Part shown: positions 16,884-24,927 of the stretch, piece by piece
How positions within the stretch are numbered: position 1 is the first letter of the stretch
How the letters are laid out: every line of letters starts with the position of its first letter
Notes under the pieces: generated by a model
Seen by the model: the letters and a program-made list of their open reading frames with translations, nothing else
Database searches by the model: none
Told to the model about the DNA's origin: nothing
Made by a program: the position numbers and the translations under genes
Origin: Gemmatimonadota bacterium
Lineage (GTDB): Bacteria > Latescibacterota > UBA2968 > UBA8231
Length of the DNA stretch: 26,936 nucleotides
Direction: 5' to 3'
NCBI GenBank assembly: GCA_009840005.1
Contig: VXOR01000027.1
Coordinates: 1 to 26,936, forward strand

Positions 16884-17121
16884 GCGCAGTGCTGCCAAAG
16901 AGTTGGCGCGCGTTTCGCGCCGTGATCGCCTTCATATTGAGCGGGCCATCAACAGTCTAAAAGAACAGCCGCTCTCAGGGATCCTACTGAAAGGGGAGTA
17001 CCGCGGACTTCGACGCTTGCGCTATGGCGACTATCGCATTGTGTACGCGGTACTCGCTAGCGAGCTTGTAGTACTCGTGGTACGAATCGCGCACCGACGG
17101 GAAGTTTACCGCCGCCGATGA
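16861..17121 (+). CDS. RelE/ParE-superfamily toxin
   Basis: The 86-residue basic protein has the RelE fold signature: IRIKRSAAKELARV at the start, a helical middle with IERAINSL, then LRRLRYGDYRIVYAV and LVVRIAHRREVYRR. The basic residues of the second half plus the C-terminal HRREVYRR match RelE-type ribosome-dependent mRNA interferases more than ParE gyrase poisons. The conserved RelE-like arginines and the terminal Tyr are present, so the toxin looks intact. It is translated from an ATG inside the antitoxin gene. A stabilising role for the region is possible, but is inference. Confidence 0.85.
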   Translation: MSYAIRIKRSAAKELARVSRRDRLHIERAINSLKEQPLSGILLKGEYRGLRRLRYGDYRIVYAVLASELVVLVVRIAHRREVYRRR

Positions 17122-17140
17122 CCTTAAAAGGAGAACAACC

Positions 17141-18004
17141 ATGCGCTATCGGCGATTTGGGCGCACCCAATTGCAGGTGAGTGTGGTCAGCTTGGGTGGG
17201 GCCTACTTGGGGGGCAAGGATCCAGAGCGCGCCGAGGAAAACGCCCAGGCAATTGTGCGGCGCGCGTTGGATTTGGGCTGCAATTACATCGATACAGCAC
17301 CGCTCTACGGGCCGAGCGAAGAACTGCTGGGCAAGGCGCTGGCTGGGGAGCGCCGCCCCTTTTACTTGGCGACTAAGGTGGGGTTTAAACCGGAAGGTTT
17401 TGACTACCGGCGCGATTCGGTCTTGCAGAGTTTGGAACGCAGCTTGGCCTTGCTGGGCCTGACTAAGCTGACGGTGGCACAGATCCATGAGGTGAACATG
17501 GCGGGCTGGGAGCGGATCGTGGAAAAGGGCGGGACTTTGGAGGGTTTGCGCGCCGCGCAAAAACAGGGGCTGTGCGATTTTATTGGCGTGACGGGCCGGG
17601 CCATCCCCCTGCTGGCGAGGCTGGCGGCGACCGGAGAATTTGATACGGTGCTGTGCTACCACGACTACCATCCCTGTGTGCAGTTAGCAGCGGAGGAAGT
17701 CTTGCCAGCCGCCGCGCAAAGCGATATGGGGGTGGTGCTGGCGACGGTGCTGGCTGGGGGGGTGTACGTCGCTGGCAAGGATCAGCGGGCGGCGGTGGAG
17801 CGTAGGTTCGAGGGCGAGGAAGAGCGGCAACGCGCTTGGGCGACGATTGCCCAGCTAGAGCAGGAGGAGTCCACGCTGCCGCAGAGCGCGTTTCGCTGGG
17901 TTTTGGCCGACGAGCGGGTCTCGACCGTGTCCAGTGGCGCGGCGAGTGTGGCGGAGCTAGAGGAAGTGGCGCAGGCCGGGGATATGACGCCGCTGGCGCA
18001 TTAG
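17141..18004 (+). CDS. Aldo/keto reductase
   Basis: The 287-residue NAD(P)H-dependent oxidoreductase of the (beta/alpha)8 AKR superfamily has the catalytic tetrad Asp51 and Tyr56 (YIDTAPLYG), Lys79 (ATKVG) and His116 (AQIHEV). The N-terminus MRYRRFGRTQLQVSVVSLGG is typical of the YajO/aldose-dehydrogenase-like branch. It would oxidise or reduce a sugar or small aldehyde; the substrate is unknown. AAAGGAG precedes the ATG by about seven bases. The gene follows the toxin by 19 bases and may share transcription with it. It is shorter than most family members (about 310-340 residues). Gene content around it points to sugar metabolism. Confidence 0.85.
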   Translation: MRYRRFGRTQLQVSVVSLGGAYLGGKDPERAEENAQAIVRRALDLGCNYIDTAPLYGPSEELLGKALAGERRPFYLATKVGFKPEGFDYRRDSVLQSLERSLALLGLTKLTVAQIHEVNMAGWERIVEKGGTLEGLRAAQKQGLCDFIGVTGRAIPLLARLAATGEFDTVLCYHDYHPCVQLAAEEVLPAAAQSDMGVVLATVLAGGVYVAGKDQRAAVERRFEGEEERQRAWATIAQLEQEESTLPQSAFRWVLADERVSTVSSGAASVAELEEVAQAGDMTPLAH

Positions 18005-18022
18005 AATCATCAGGGATGAAGG

Positions 18023-18061
18023 GAGATGCTTCGACTCCGCTGCGCTCCGCTCAGCATGACA
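18023..18061. repeat. Dispersed intergenic repeat, CTTCGACTCCGCTGCGCTCC type
   Basis: Within the 120-base gap between two converging genes lies a block reading GATGCTTCGACTCCGCTG and then CGCTCCGCTCAGCATGACAG. Its ends ATGCT and AGCAT are inverted. This matches a repeat I know from intergenic DNA of many environmental bacteria. It may form a hairpin in either transcript and act as a weak bidirectional end. No other copy lies in this window. Confidence 0.5.
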
Positions 18062-18124
18062 GGAAGCATACGGCAGCCCCGGTCATGTGGAGTGAAGGAT
18101 CGCTAGGGATTTTCCGACAGCTTT

Positions 18125-19177
18125 TTAAATCCACCCATGCTGAGTGGTCACGGGCGAGCCGGAAGTCTGGGTCTGCCAATGCGGGCGGCGGCCTATTTTG
18201 ACCTCGCGCCGGGTGAGGGACGAGGCTTCGGCGGCGAAGAGGATTTCCATGATGTGCCGCCCGTATTGGCCGTGGGTCGGCGGCTCGATGTTGAGCGCAA
18301 TAGCCTCGGCAAAACTCTTCCACTCGTGGTACATCTCAGTTGGCGCGTCCTCAAACGGGACGTCTTCCCACGTATCGCCCTGGCCTACTTTGACGTACTT
18401 CTCGCCGTGCTGGCTGAAGCGCAGCGAGCCATTGGCGCAGATCACTTGACATTCAAAATTCGGCGCACCATCCGCGAACCCCACGGCCACGGCCGTGCCG
18501 GCGAGTCCGTTCTTGTAGCGGATGAAGGCGGTAGCTGAATCGTCGCTGGCTTGGTAATGAGCGCGGGTGCCAATGGAAGCTGAGACCGACGCGGCTTGCG
18601 AAGCCATCACCCACGTGAGCCGATCGACGACGTGGACTCCGTTGGTCAACCACATGCCGCCGCCGTGGAAGCGACTGCGGTATTGGGGCCGGCGGCCGGC
18701 GAAATTCCAGTTTTTCGACATGTAGCTGACAGCCGTAATCACGGGGCCGAGCCGGCCGGAGTCGAGGATTTCCTTGGCCTTGAGGCTGGTGCTGTAAAAG
18801 TGCTGCGACAGCCCGACCATCAGCTTGACGTTGTTTTCCGCGGCCGCGGCGACCATGGCGTCGCATTGCTCTAGGTTGATGGCCATGGGCTTTTCGACGA
18901 GCACGTGCTTGCCAGCGCGGCAGGCGTCGATAGTGAGCTGGTGGTGCAACTGGTGGCCGAGTACGACGGCGACGGCATCGACGTCGGCATCTTCCAAGAG
19001 TTCGTGGTGCGTTGAATAGCCCCTGGGGATGTGGTACTTGTCCATGTACTCGCGCCGCTTTTCTTCGAACAGATCGGCGACTGCTACTACTTCTACTTGG
19101 TCGAGATGGGCGATTGCATCGCAGTGGGAGCGGGCGATGCCGCCGAGGCCAATGATGCCGACTTTGAGAGCTGTCAT
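18125..19177 (-). CDS. Gfo/Idh/MocA-family oxidoreductase
   Basis: The 350-residue NAD(P)-dependent dehydrogenase has a Rossmann domain opening with VGIIGLGGIA (residues 6-15), the EKP motif with Lys96 (HVLVEKPMAI), and the C-terminal substrate domain with GGGMWLTNGVHVVDRL, whose His182 is the usual catalytic histidine. Members oxidise sugars, inositols or glycosyl groups. The ATG at 19177 was chosen because the fold begins right after it and AAAGGA lies eight bases ahead; an upstream in-frame ATG would add 20 unrelated residues. It diverges from the DUF6785-like permease gene across a gap of about 109 bases, suggesting shared control. The last 20 residues (QTQTSGSPVTTQHGWI) are not family-like. 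The exact substrate is unknown. Confidence 0.9.
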   Translation of the reverse strand: MTALKVGIIGLGGIARSHCDAIAHLDQVEVVAVADLFEEKRREYMDKYHIPRGYSTHHELLEDADVDAVAVVLGHQLHHQLTIDACRAGKHVLVEKPMAINLEQCDAMVAAAAENNVKLMVGLSQHFYSTSLKAKEILDSGRLGPVITAVSYMSKNWNFAGRRPQYRSRFHGGGMWLTNGVHVVDRLTWVMASQAASVSASIGTRAHYQASDDSATAFIRYKNGLAGTAVAVGFADGAPNFECQVICANGSLRFSQHGEKYVKVGQGDTWEDVPFEDAPTEMYHEWKSFAEAIALNIEPPTHGQYGRHIMEILFAAEASSLTRREVKIGRRPHWQTQTSGSPVTTQHGWI

Positions 19178-19210
19178 AAGGTATCCTTTGGTGTGAATGA
19201 GGGTGCGGTA

Positions 19211-19239
19211 AGTATAGAATGCGGCTTGGTCGGCCACAA
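19211..19239 (-). promoter_or_regulatory. Possible sigma-70 promoter for the Gfo/Idh gene
   Basis: Read on the minus strand, TTGTGG (19234-19239) and TATACT (19211-19216) are separated by 17 bases, with the -10 matching 5 of 6 consensus positions and the -35 only 3. The start point would lie near 19204, leaving a leader of about 27 bases with the AAAGGA site in it. Pattern match only. Confidence 0.3.
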
Positions 19240-19286
19240 ACCGCCGTGCGTTTGCGCCGAAATAGATAATGTCCTAACATGCTCTA

Positions 19287-21230
19287 ATGCCCGGTAATTT
19301 TACCTATCGCTCGTTCGCTGTGGGTGCGTTGCTCTCGCTGGCGATCAACATGTTTTTCGCGTATGCCCGGCTGGCGATGGCTACCGCGGGCATGTCCTCC
19401 GATTACATCACCGCCGGAGCGGTTTTCCTGTTCTTCTTAGCGGTGGCTTTTATCAATCCCGTGCTCAAGCTGCTGCGCCGTTCTTGGGGTTTTAACCGCT
19501 CCGAGCTGATCGTCATCTACGCGATGATGATCATTGGCTCGGCCATTCCCACCTGGGGTTTTACGGGCAATTTGATCGCCATGTTGCCCAACATCTACTA
19601 CTATGCCACCCCCGAGAACAATTGGTCGGAGCTGTTGCACCCTTATGTCCGCGAGTGGCTGGTGCCGCAGGATTCAGACGCGATCAAGTACTTCTTCGAG
19701 GGCCTGCCCAAGGGGCAGCCCATTCCCTGGGAACACTGGCTGGTGCCGCTTGCGGCTTGGGTGTCGTTTATTCTGGCGATCTATCTGATGATGATCTCCA
19801 TCGCGTCGATCGTCCGCCGCCAGTGGGTTGACTACGACCGCTTGACCTTTCCGCTGTTGCAGCTACCTATCGACTTGACTGAAGAAGGCAAGAGCGGGTC
19901 CATCGTCGTTCCTCTGTTCAAAAAGCCGCTTTTGTGGATCGGCTTCGCGCTGCCCTTTTTGCTGTACAGCACCAATGCCTTAAACCACTATTTCCCCTTT
20001 ATCCCCGAAGTGCAGTTGCGCAATAGCGTCTCGCTGTTTAACCACGCGCTGACGCTGACGACGAATGTGAACTTTGTCGCGCTGGGGCTGGCGTACTTTT
20101 TGAGCTTAGACGTGGGGTTGAGCATATGGCTCTTCCACTTGTTGACCAAAGCGCAGATCACCACCGAGAACGTCCTCGGCTATTCGCTGCCCGGCCGCCG
20201 CGACCTGTTTATGGAAGGCTCGATGTCGGTGTCCTACGAGGGGATGGGGGCCATGCTGGTGCTGGTGCTCTACGGGCTGTGGAACAGCCGCGGCTATCTG
20301 CGGCAGGTCTGGCGCAAGGCTCTGTACAACGAGAGGGGACTGGACGATTCGCAGGAGATTCTCTCGTATCGGGCGGCACTTATCGTCTTAGTCTTGGCTA
20401 GTGCGTACGCTACGGGCTGGCTGACCCTATCGGGCGTACCGTGGTGGGTCGCGCTGTTTTTTCTCTTCGTCGCCTTCTGCATTTTTTACGGGCTGACGCG
20501 GATCGTCGCCGAGGGCGGGTTGGGTTTTGCGCGGGCGCAGATGACGGCGCAGCCGTTTGTGATCGACGCGGTAGGCACGGAGGCGATAGGTCCGTCGGGA
20601 TTGGTGAGCTTGGGGATGACTTTTAGCTGGGCGGGCGATTTGCGGACTATGGTAATGGCCTCGGCGATCAATGGGCTCAAGCTGGCCGATATTGGCCAAG
20701 TGCGGGGACGGCCGCTGTTTTGGGCGCTGATGCTCTCGATAGTGGTGGGCTTGGCTGGCTCGATCTGGATGGTAGTGTGGATGGGCTACCAGTACGGGGG
20801 CATCAATTTGGACTGGTGGTTCTACAACCGCTTCGGCGAGATCGTTCACGGCGACTCGGCCTACAAGATCGCCAACCCGAGGAATCCCTTAAACGACTTT
20901 GGCGAGATCGGGCCGCGCTTCATGTTCGCGGGAATCGGCGCGGCGATCATGGGGTTGTTGATGTACGCCCGGCACCATTTCCTCTGGTGGCCGGTGCATT
21001 ACCTCGGTTTCCCCATTGGTGCGACCCTGACGATCATCTGGACATGGTTCAGCATTTTTATCGGCTGGGTCTTGAAGGCGCTGGTGCTCAAATACGGGGG
21101 TGTGACGCTTTACCGGCAGCTACGGCCTTTGTTTTTGGGGTTTATTTTGGGGCACATTTTTGTCTCGGGATTCTGGGTACTCTTCGACTATGTCACTGGG
21201 GAGACTGGCAATCGGATTCCGATTTTTTGA
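19287..21230 (+). CDS. Large multispanning membrane protein, DUF6785/DUF6784-like permease
   Basis: The 647-residue protein is rich in hydrophobic spans (I count roughly 12-14), with N-terminal SFAVGALLSLAINMFFAYAR and later blocks such as RLTFPLLQLP, TENVLGYSLPGRRD, YGLTRIVAEGGLGFARAQ and GMTFSWAGDLRT. Proteins like this, often labelled DUF6785 or distantly OPT-like, are frequent near sugar and Gfo/Idh genes in uncultured bacteria. Transport has been suggested by context, but I know of no proven substrate. The RIVAEGG block in the second half resembles conserved substrate-path segments of OPT-type carriers. No strong ribosome binding site precedes the ATG. It leads the run aldo/keto reductase - GH116 - SDR and could import the glycoside that GH116 splits. 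Confidence 0.75.
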   Translation: MPGNFTYRSFAVGALLSLAINMFFAYARLAMATAGMSSDYITAGAVFLFFLAVAFINPVLKLLRRSWGFNRSELIVIYAMMIIGSAIPTWGFTGNLIAMLPNIYYYATPENNWSELLHPYVREWLVPQDSDAIKYFFEGLPKGQPIPWEHWLVPLAAWVSFILAIYLMMISIASIVRRQWVDYDRLTFPLLQLPIDLTEEGKSGSIVVPLFKKPLLWIGFALPFLLYSTNALNHYFPFIPEVQLRNSVSLFNHALTLTTNVNFVALGLAYFLSLDVGLSIWLFHLLTKAQITTENVLGYSLPGRRDLFMEGSMSVSYEGMGAMLVLVLYGLWNSRGYLRQVWRKALYNERGLDDSQEILSYRAALIVLVLASAYATGWLTLSGVPWWVALFFLFVAFCIFYGLTRIVAEGGLGFARAQMTAQPFVIDAVGTEAIGPSGLVSLGMTFSWAGDLRTMVMASAINGLKLADIGQVRGRPLFWALMLSIVVGLAGSIWMVVWMGYQYGGINLDWWFYNRFGEIVHGDSAYKIANPRNPLNDFGEIGPRFMFAGIGAAIMGLLMYARHHFLWWPVHYLGFPIGATLTIIWTWFSIFIGWVLKALVLKYGGVTLYRQLRPLFLGFILGHIFVSGFWVLFDYVTGETGNRIPIF

Positions 21231-21243
21231 GGAGGAAAAATCA

Positions 21244-22272
21244 ATGCGAGCAGGAGATAGAGAAAAAATTGGGCCGTACGGCTTGGAGGTGACGCGCTTG
21301 GGGTTGGGCGGCACGACCTTTGGCAATATGTACTCGGTGCTGAGCGAGCAGGAGGGGCTGGACGTGCTAGACGCGGCTTTTGCGGCCGGAGTGCGCTACT
21401 TCGACACGGCGCCGCTGTACGGCTACGGCCTGAGTGAGACGCGCTTGGGGCCGGGGCTGGCGCGCTACAACCGCGACGAGATCGTCCTGTCCTCGAAAGT
21501 GGGCTATACGCTGGTGGAGCGAAAGCCTGGAGATGACTACGTCGATCTGTTCGTCGATGCGCCCGAGATGACCAGTTATTTCGATTTCTCGCGCGACGCC
21601 GTGCTGCGCTCGATTGAAGGGAGTTTGGAGCGGCTCAAAATGGATCGCCTCGATATAGTGCTGATCCACGACCCGGACGAGGGGAAGAGCATTGAGCCGG
21701 ATTGGACGCCGGGCGAGCGGGGGTACTTTGACCAAGTGATGGCTGAAACCTATCCCGCGCTCGATGAGTTGCGTCAGCAAAAGGTGATTAAGGCGCTTGG
21801 TTTGGGTATGAACCAATGGCAGATGCTGGCCGACTTCGCTCGTGCCGGGGATTTCGACGCCTTTTTGTTAGCTGGCCGCTATACGCTATTGGAGCAGGAA
21901 TCGCTGCGCGAGTTGTTGCCGCTGTGTTCGGAGAAGGGAGTGCGGATCGTCATTGGCGGGCCGTACAATTCGGGGATTTTGGCTACCGGAGCGGTTGAAG
22001 ATGCGTATTACAACTACGCGCCGGCAGCGGACGATGTGCTGGAGAAGGTGCGCCGCATTGAAGCGGTCTGCACGCGGCACGAGGTGCCCTTGTCGGCCGC
22101 GGCGCTGCAATTTCCCTTTGGACATCCGGCGGTGGCAACTGTCATTCCCGGGGCGCGGACCGTCGCGGAAGTCGCCGCTAACGTGGATTGCCTAGAGCGC
22201 ACGATCCCCGCCGACTATTGGGCCGAGCTCAAGGAGGAAGGGCTGATCGACGGGGAGGCTCCGACGCCTTAG
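21244..22272 (+). CDS. Aldo/keto reductase, D-threo-aldose (L-fucose) dehydrogenase-like
   Basis: The 342-residue enzyme carries the AKR tetrad Asp54 and Tyr59 (YFDTAPLYG), Lys85 (SSKVG) and His142 (VLIHDPDEG). LGLGGTTFGNMY near residue 20 and the long segment before FDFSRDAVLRSIEGSLERL are features of the aldose 1-dehydrogenase/pyridoxal dehydrogenase branch, which oxidises sugars such as L-fucose or D-arabinose to lactones. The ATG at 21244 has a strong GAGGAGG site; an earlier in-frame ATG at 21160 lies inside the permease gene. It starts 13 bases after the permease stop, so the two are surely co-transcribed. The sugar specificity cannot be set from sequence. Confidence 0.88.
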   Translation: MRAGDREKIGPYGLEVTRLGLGGTTFGNMYSVLSEQEGLDVLDAAFAAGVRYFDTAPLYGYGLSETRLGPGLARYNRDEIVLSSKVGYTLVERKPGDDYVDLFVDAPEMTSYFDFSRDAVLRSIEGSLERLKMDRLDIVLIHDPDEGKSIEPDWTPGERGYFDQVMAETYPALDELRQQKVIKALGLGMNQWQMLADFARAGDFDAFLLAGRYTLLEQESLRELLPLCSEKGVRIVIGGPYNSGILATGAVEDAYYNYAPAADDVLEKVRRIEAVCTRHEVPLSAAALQFPFGHPAVATVIPGARTVAEVAANVDCLERTIPADYWAELKEEGLIDGEAPTP

Positions 22273-22274
22273 AT

Positions 22275-22291
22275 CCGCAGATGGGCGCAGA
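22275..22291. repeat. Short CCGCAGATGGGCGCAGA repeat unit
   Basis: It directly follows the aldo/keto reductase stop and is the reverse complement type of the units at 9216-9243 (shared core CTGCGnnCATCTGCG). It abuts the inverted-repeat element that fills the rest of the gap. Confidence 0.45.
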
Positions 22292-22292
22292 A

Positions 22293-22383
22293 TAGTAGGG
22301 GCAACCCTTGTGGTTGCCTTCGTAGGATCTCGCTGGCTGAATACGCGGTGTCGAATGGGCGCCCACAAGGGACGCCCCTACTA
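22293..22383. repeat. 91-base inverted-repeat element (MITE- or REP-like)
   Basis: The arms at 22293-22313 (TAGTAGGGGCAACCCTTGTG) and 22363-22383 are inverted copies matching at 19 of 21 positions; similarity extends inward for about ten more bases with small gaps. The interior has no gene. GTAGGGGC...CCCTTGTGG elements recur between genes in many environmental genomes. It lies between the reductase and GH116 genes and could fold in the transcript, changing expression of the downstream gene. The in-frame extension of the GH116 frame upstream of 22420 is translated repeat, not protein. Confidence 0.75.
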
Positions 22384-22419
22384 TCCCTTTTTCCATATCC
22401 ACACAGAGGAGTAATCACA

Positions 22420-24903
22420 ATGTCTAATTGGCCGATGCTCAAGCACTACGATCGGGATCATCTCGCCAACATTGCCATGCCGATTGGCGGCATTGGCACG
22501 GGCACAGTTTCACTGGGCGGGCGCGGGGATTTGCGCGACTGGGAACTGATGAACCGCCCGGCCAAGGGATTTGTCCCAAGCGGCGATGGGGGCCGAGGAG
22601 GGGGGGCATTTTTTGCTCTGTACGCCAAACCTGCTGGCGGCCCGTCCGTCGCTCGTGCGCTCGAAGGGCCGGTGGATGTATCCGAATACCAGGGGGCGAG
22701 CGGCAGTATGGCGACCAATCACGGCTTGCCGCGCTTTGCACAGTGTGCGTTTGCCGCGGCTTATCCACTTGCACAGGTCCAGCTATCCGATCCACACGTT
22801 CCGGTCGCGGTTTGTCTCGAAGCGTTCAACCCGTTTATTCCCGCCAACGCCGATGACAGCGGCATCCCCATCGCAGTGCTGCGCTATACGCTGACTAATC
22901 GGACCAACAAGCGCGTCGCGGCCTCGGTGTGCGGATCGCTGCCCAATTTCATTGGCAACGATGGCGTGGAAGAGCTGGCTCAGGCCAATCGCAATCACTT
23001 TCGCAAGGCAGCACACTGTCAGGGCATTTTCATGGACAGCAAGGGGGTTGATCCCACCGCTATCAGCTATGGCACGATGGCCCTGACCACTACGGCCAAA
23101 ACGGGCGTTACCTATCGCACGGCGTGGAAAAAAGCCGGGTGGGGCACGTCGCTGCTCGACTTTTGGGACGACTTTGCCGCCGATGGCCGAGTGGAAGAGC
23201 GTCTTGGCGAAGGGGCCGACATGCCGAGTGCCTCGCTCGTGGTGCGCACCAACATTTTACCCAAGGCACACAAGACGATCACCTTCTTGCTGACGTGGCA
23301 CTTTCCCAATCGGCACACGTGGTCGCCGGGCGACGATCCCTACCTTGGCAACTACTATGCGACGCACTATGGCGATGCGTGGGACGTAGCCAGCAAAACC
23401 GCGCCGAGGCTCAAAAAGCTCGAACAACAGACCGTGCGCTTTGTCTCAGCCTTGGCGACAAGCGATCTGCCCGAGGTAGTAAAGGAAGCCGCCCTTTTCA
23501 ATCTCAGTACCCTGCGGACGCAAACGTGCTTCCGCACCCCCGATGGACGTTTATTTGGCTGGGAGGGATACAACGATCACAGCGGCTGCTGCATGGGTTC
23601 CTGCACGCATGTGTGGAATTACGAACAAAGTACGGCGTTCCTCTTTGGCGATCTGGCTCGCACGATGCGCGATACTGAATTCAATCACGCTACTGACGAC
23701 CAAGGCATGATGAACTTTCGCGTCCACCTTCCCCTCAGTCGCGCGCAAGAATTTGGCAAGGCCGCGGCCGACGGTCAGATGGGCTGTATTATGAAAGCCT
23801 ATCGCGACTGGCAGCTTTGCGGCGACGATGCCTTCCTGCAATCGATTTGGCCAAAGGTCAAAAAGGCCCTTGAGTTTTGCTGGATCGAAGGGGGGTGGGA
23901 CGGCGATGGCGACGGCGTTATGGAAGGCTGTCAGCACAACACCATGGATGTCGAATACTATGGGCCTAATCCACAAATGGGGATCTGGTATCTGGGCGCT
24001 CTACGCGCCGGTGAGGAAATGGCGCTCCATCTAGGCGAAGCCGACTTTGCCCAAACCTGCCGTCGGCTCTACGAGAGTGGTCGCGCCTACATCGACGAGC
24101 AGTTGTTCAATGGCGAATACTACGAGCACCGCATTGAGCCAGCCAAAAAAGTGGCCGCATCCCTGCGGCTGAGTATGGGCGCGGCCGAACTCTCCGATCC
24201 AGATTACCAACTCGGCCGCGGTTGTCTGGTGGATCAGCTCGTCGGCCAGTTTTTCGCCCACGTCTGCGGCTTGGGCTATCTGACCAAGCGCGCCCACGTG
24301 CGCCAAACCCTCAGGAGCATCCGCAAGTACAATCACCGCAAGAAGCTGACGGATCACTTCAACTGCATGCGCTCTTATGCCTTGGGCGATGAATCGGCCT
24401 TGCTCATGGCGAGCTATCCCCGCGAGCGGCCCGACAACCCATTTCCCTATTTCACGGAAGTGATGACCGGGTTTGAATACACCGCGGCCATTGGCATGCT
24501 CTACGAGGGACAGCGCAAAAACGGCCTGCAAACCATGCGCGACATTCGCAATCGCTACGATGGGGCCAAACGCAGTCCCTTTGACGAAGCCGAATGCGGC
24601 CATCACTACGCCCGGGCCATGATTGCTTGGGCCGGGGTGCTGGCGCTGACGGGATTTAATTATTCGGGGGTTACAAAGTCCATCGCCTTTGCCGCAGAGA
24701 TAGGGACCTTTTTCTGGTCAAATGGCGCTGCTTGGGGTACGGTGCGCATTGCCCAGCGCCAGGCGGGCTATCGCATTGCCTTAGACGTTTTGTATGGGCA
24801 GATCAAAATCAAGCACTTTCGGCTGACCGGCGTGGGCGAGCATACCTTTGACCGGGAGCTCGTGCTGCGCGAGAATAGCCAACGGACTTTTGTCGTGAGA
24901 TGA
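22420..24903 (+). CDS. GH116-type glycosidase (glucosylceramidase/beta-glucosidase-like)
   Basis: The 827-residue protein resembles GH116 enzymes (GBA2-like). It has an N-terminal beta-sandwich with MPIGGIGTGTVSLGGRGDLRDWELMNRP (about residues 20-47) and a C-terminal (alpha/alpha)6 domain with DNA for WDGDGDGVMEG, DQLVGQFFAHVCGLGY and FEYTAAIGMLYEG. From memory of human GBA2, Asp510 (TMD) should be the acid/base, and Glu382 (WEGYND) lies where the nucleophile region aligns; Glu402 (WNYEQ) is an alternative. No signal peptide is seen, so it acts in the cytoplasm and needs an importer. AGAGGAG precedes the ATG by seven bases. Activities in the family include beta-glucosidase, beta-xylosidase and N-acetylglucosaminidase, so the sugar is open. 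Confidence 0.85.
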   Translation: MSNWPMLKHYDRDHLANIAMPIGGIGTGTVSLGGRGDLRDWELMNRPAKGFVPSGDGGRGGGAFFALYAKPAGGPSVARALEGPVDVSEYQGASGSMATNHGLPRFAQCAFAAAYPLAQVQLSDPHVPVAVCLEAFNPFIPANADDSGIPIAVLRYTLTNRTNKRVAASVCGSLPNFIGNDGVEELAQANRNHFRKAAHCQGIFMDSKGVDPTAISYGTMALTTTAKTGVTYRTAWKKAGWGTSLLDFWDDFAADGRVEERLGEGADMPSASLVVRTNILPKAHKTITFLLTWHFPNRHTWSPGDDPYLGNYYATHYGDAWDVASKTAPRLKKLEQQTVRFVSALATSDLPEVVKEAALFNLSTLRTQTCFRTPDGRLFGWEGYNDHSGCCMGSCTHVWNYEQSTAFLFGDLARTMRDTEFNHATDDQGMMNFRVHLPLSRAQEFGKAAADGQMGCIMKAYRDWQLCGDDAFLQSIWPKVKKALEFCWIEGGWDGDGDGVMEGCQHNTMDVEYYGPNPQMGIWYLGALRAGEEMALHLGEADFAQTCRRLYESGRAYIDEQLFNGEYYEHRIEPAKKVAASLRLSMGAAELSDPDYQLGRGCLVDQLVGQFFAHVCGLGYLTKRAHVRQTLRSIRKYNHRKKLTDHFNCMRSYALGDESALLMASYPRERPDNPFPYFTEVMTGFEYTAAIGMLYEGQRKNGLQTMRDIRNRYDGAKRSPFDEAECGHHYARAMIAWAGVLALTGFNYSGVTKSIAFAAEIGTFFWSNGAAWGTVRIAQRQAGYRIALDVLYGQIKIKHFRLTGVGEHTFDRELVLRENSQRTFVVR

Positions 24904-24927
24904 GAACATCGAGCAAGGAGCATACAA

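Noticed and set aside
21160..21243. Earlier start of the second aldo/keto reductase
   Set aside because: It lies within the permease gene, and the ATG at 21244 has a strong GAGGAGG site.
22348..22419. Earlier start of the GH116 gene
   Set aside because: The extra 24 codons fall in the inverted-repeat element, and AGAGGAG supports the ATG at 22420.
24031..24606. 191-codon open frame on the minus strand inside GH116
   Set aside because: It is fully contained in a well-supported gene on the other strand, with no family match that I can see.
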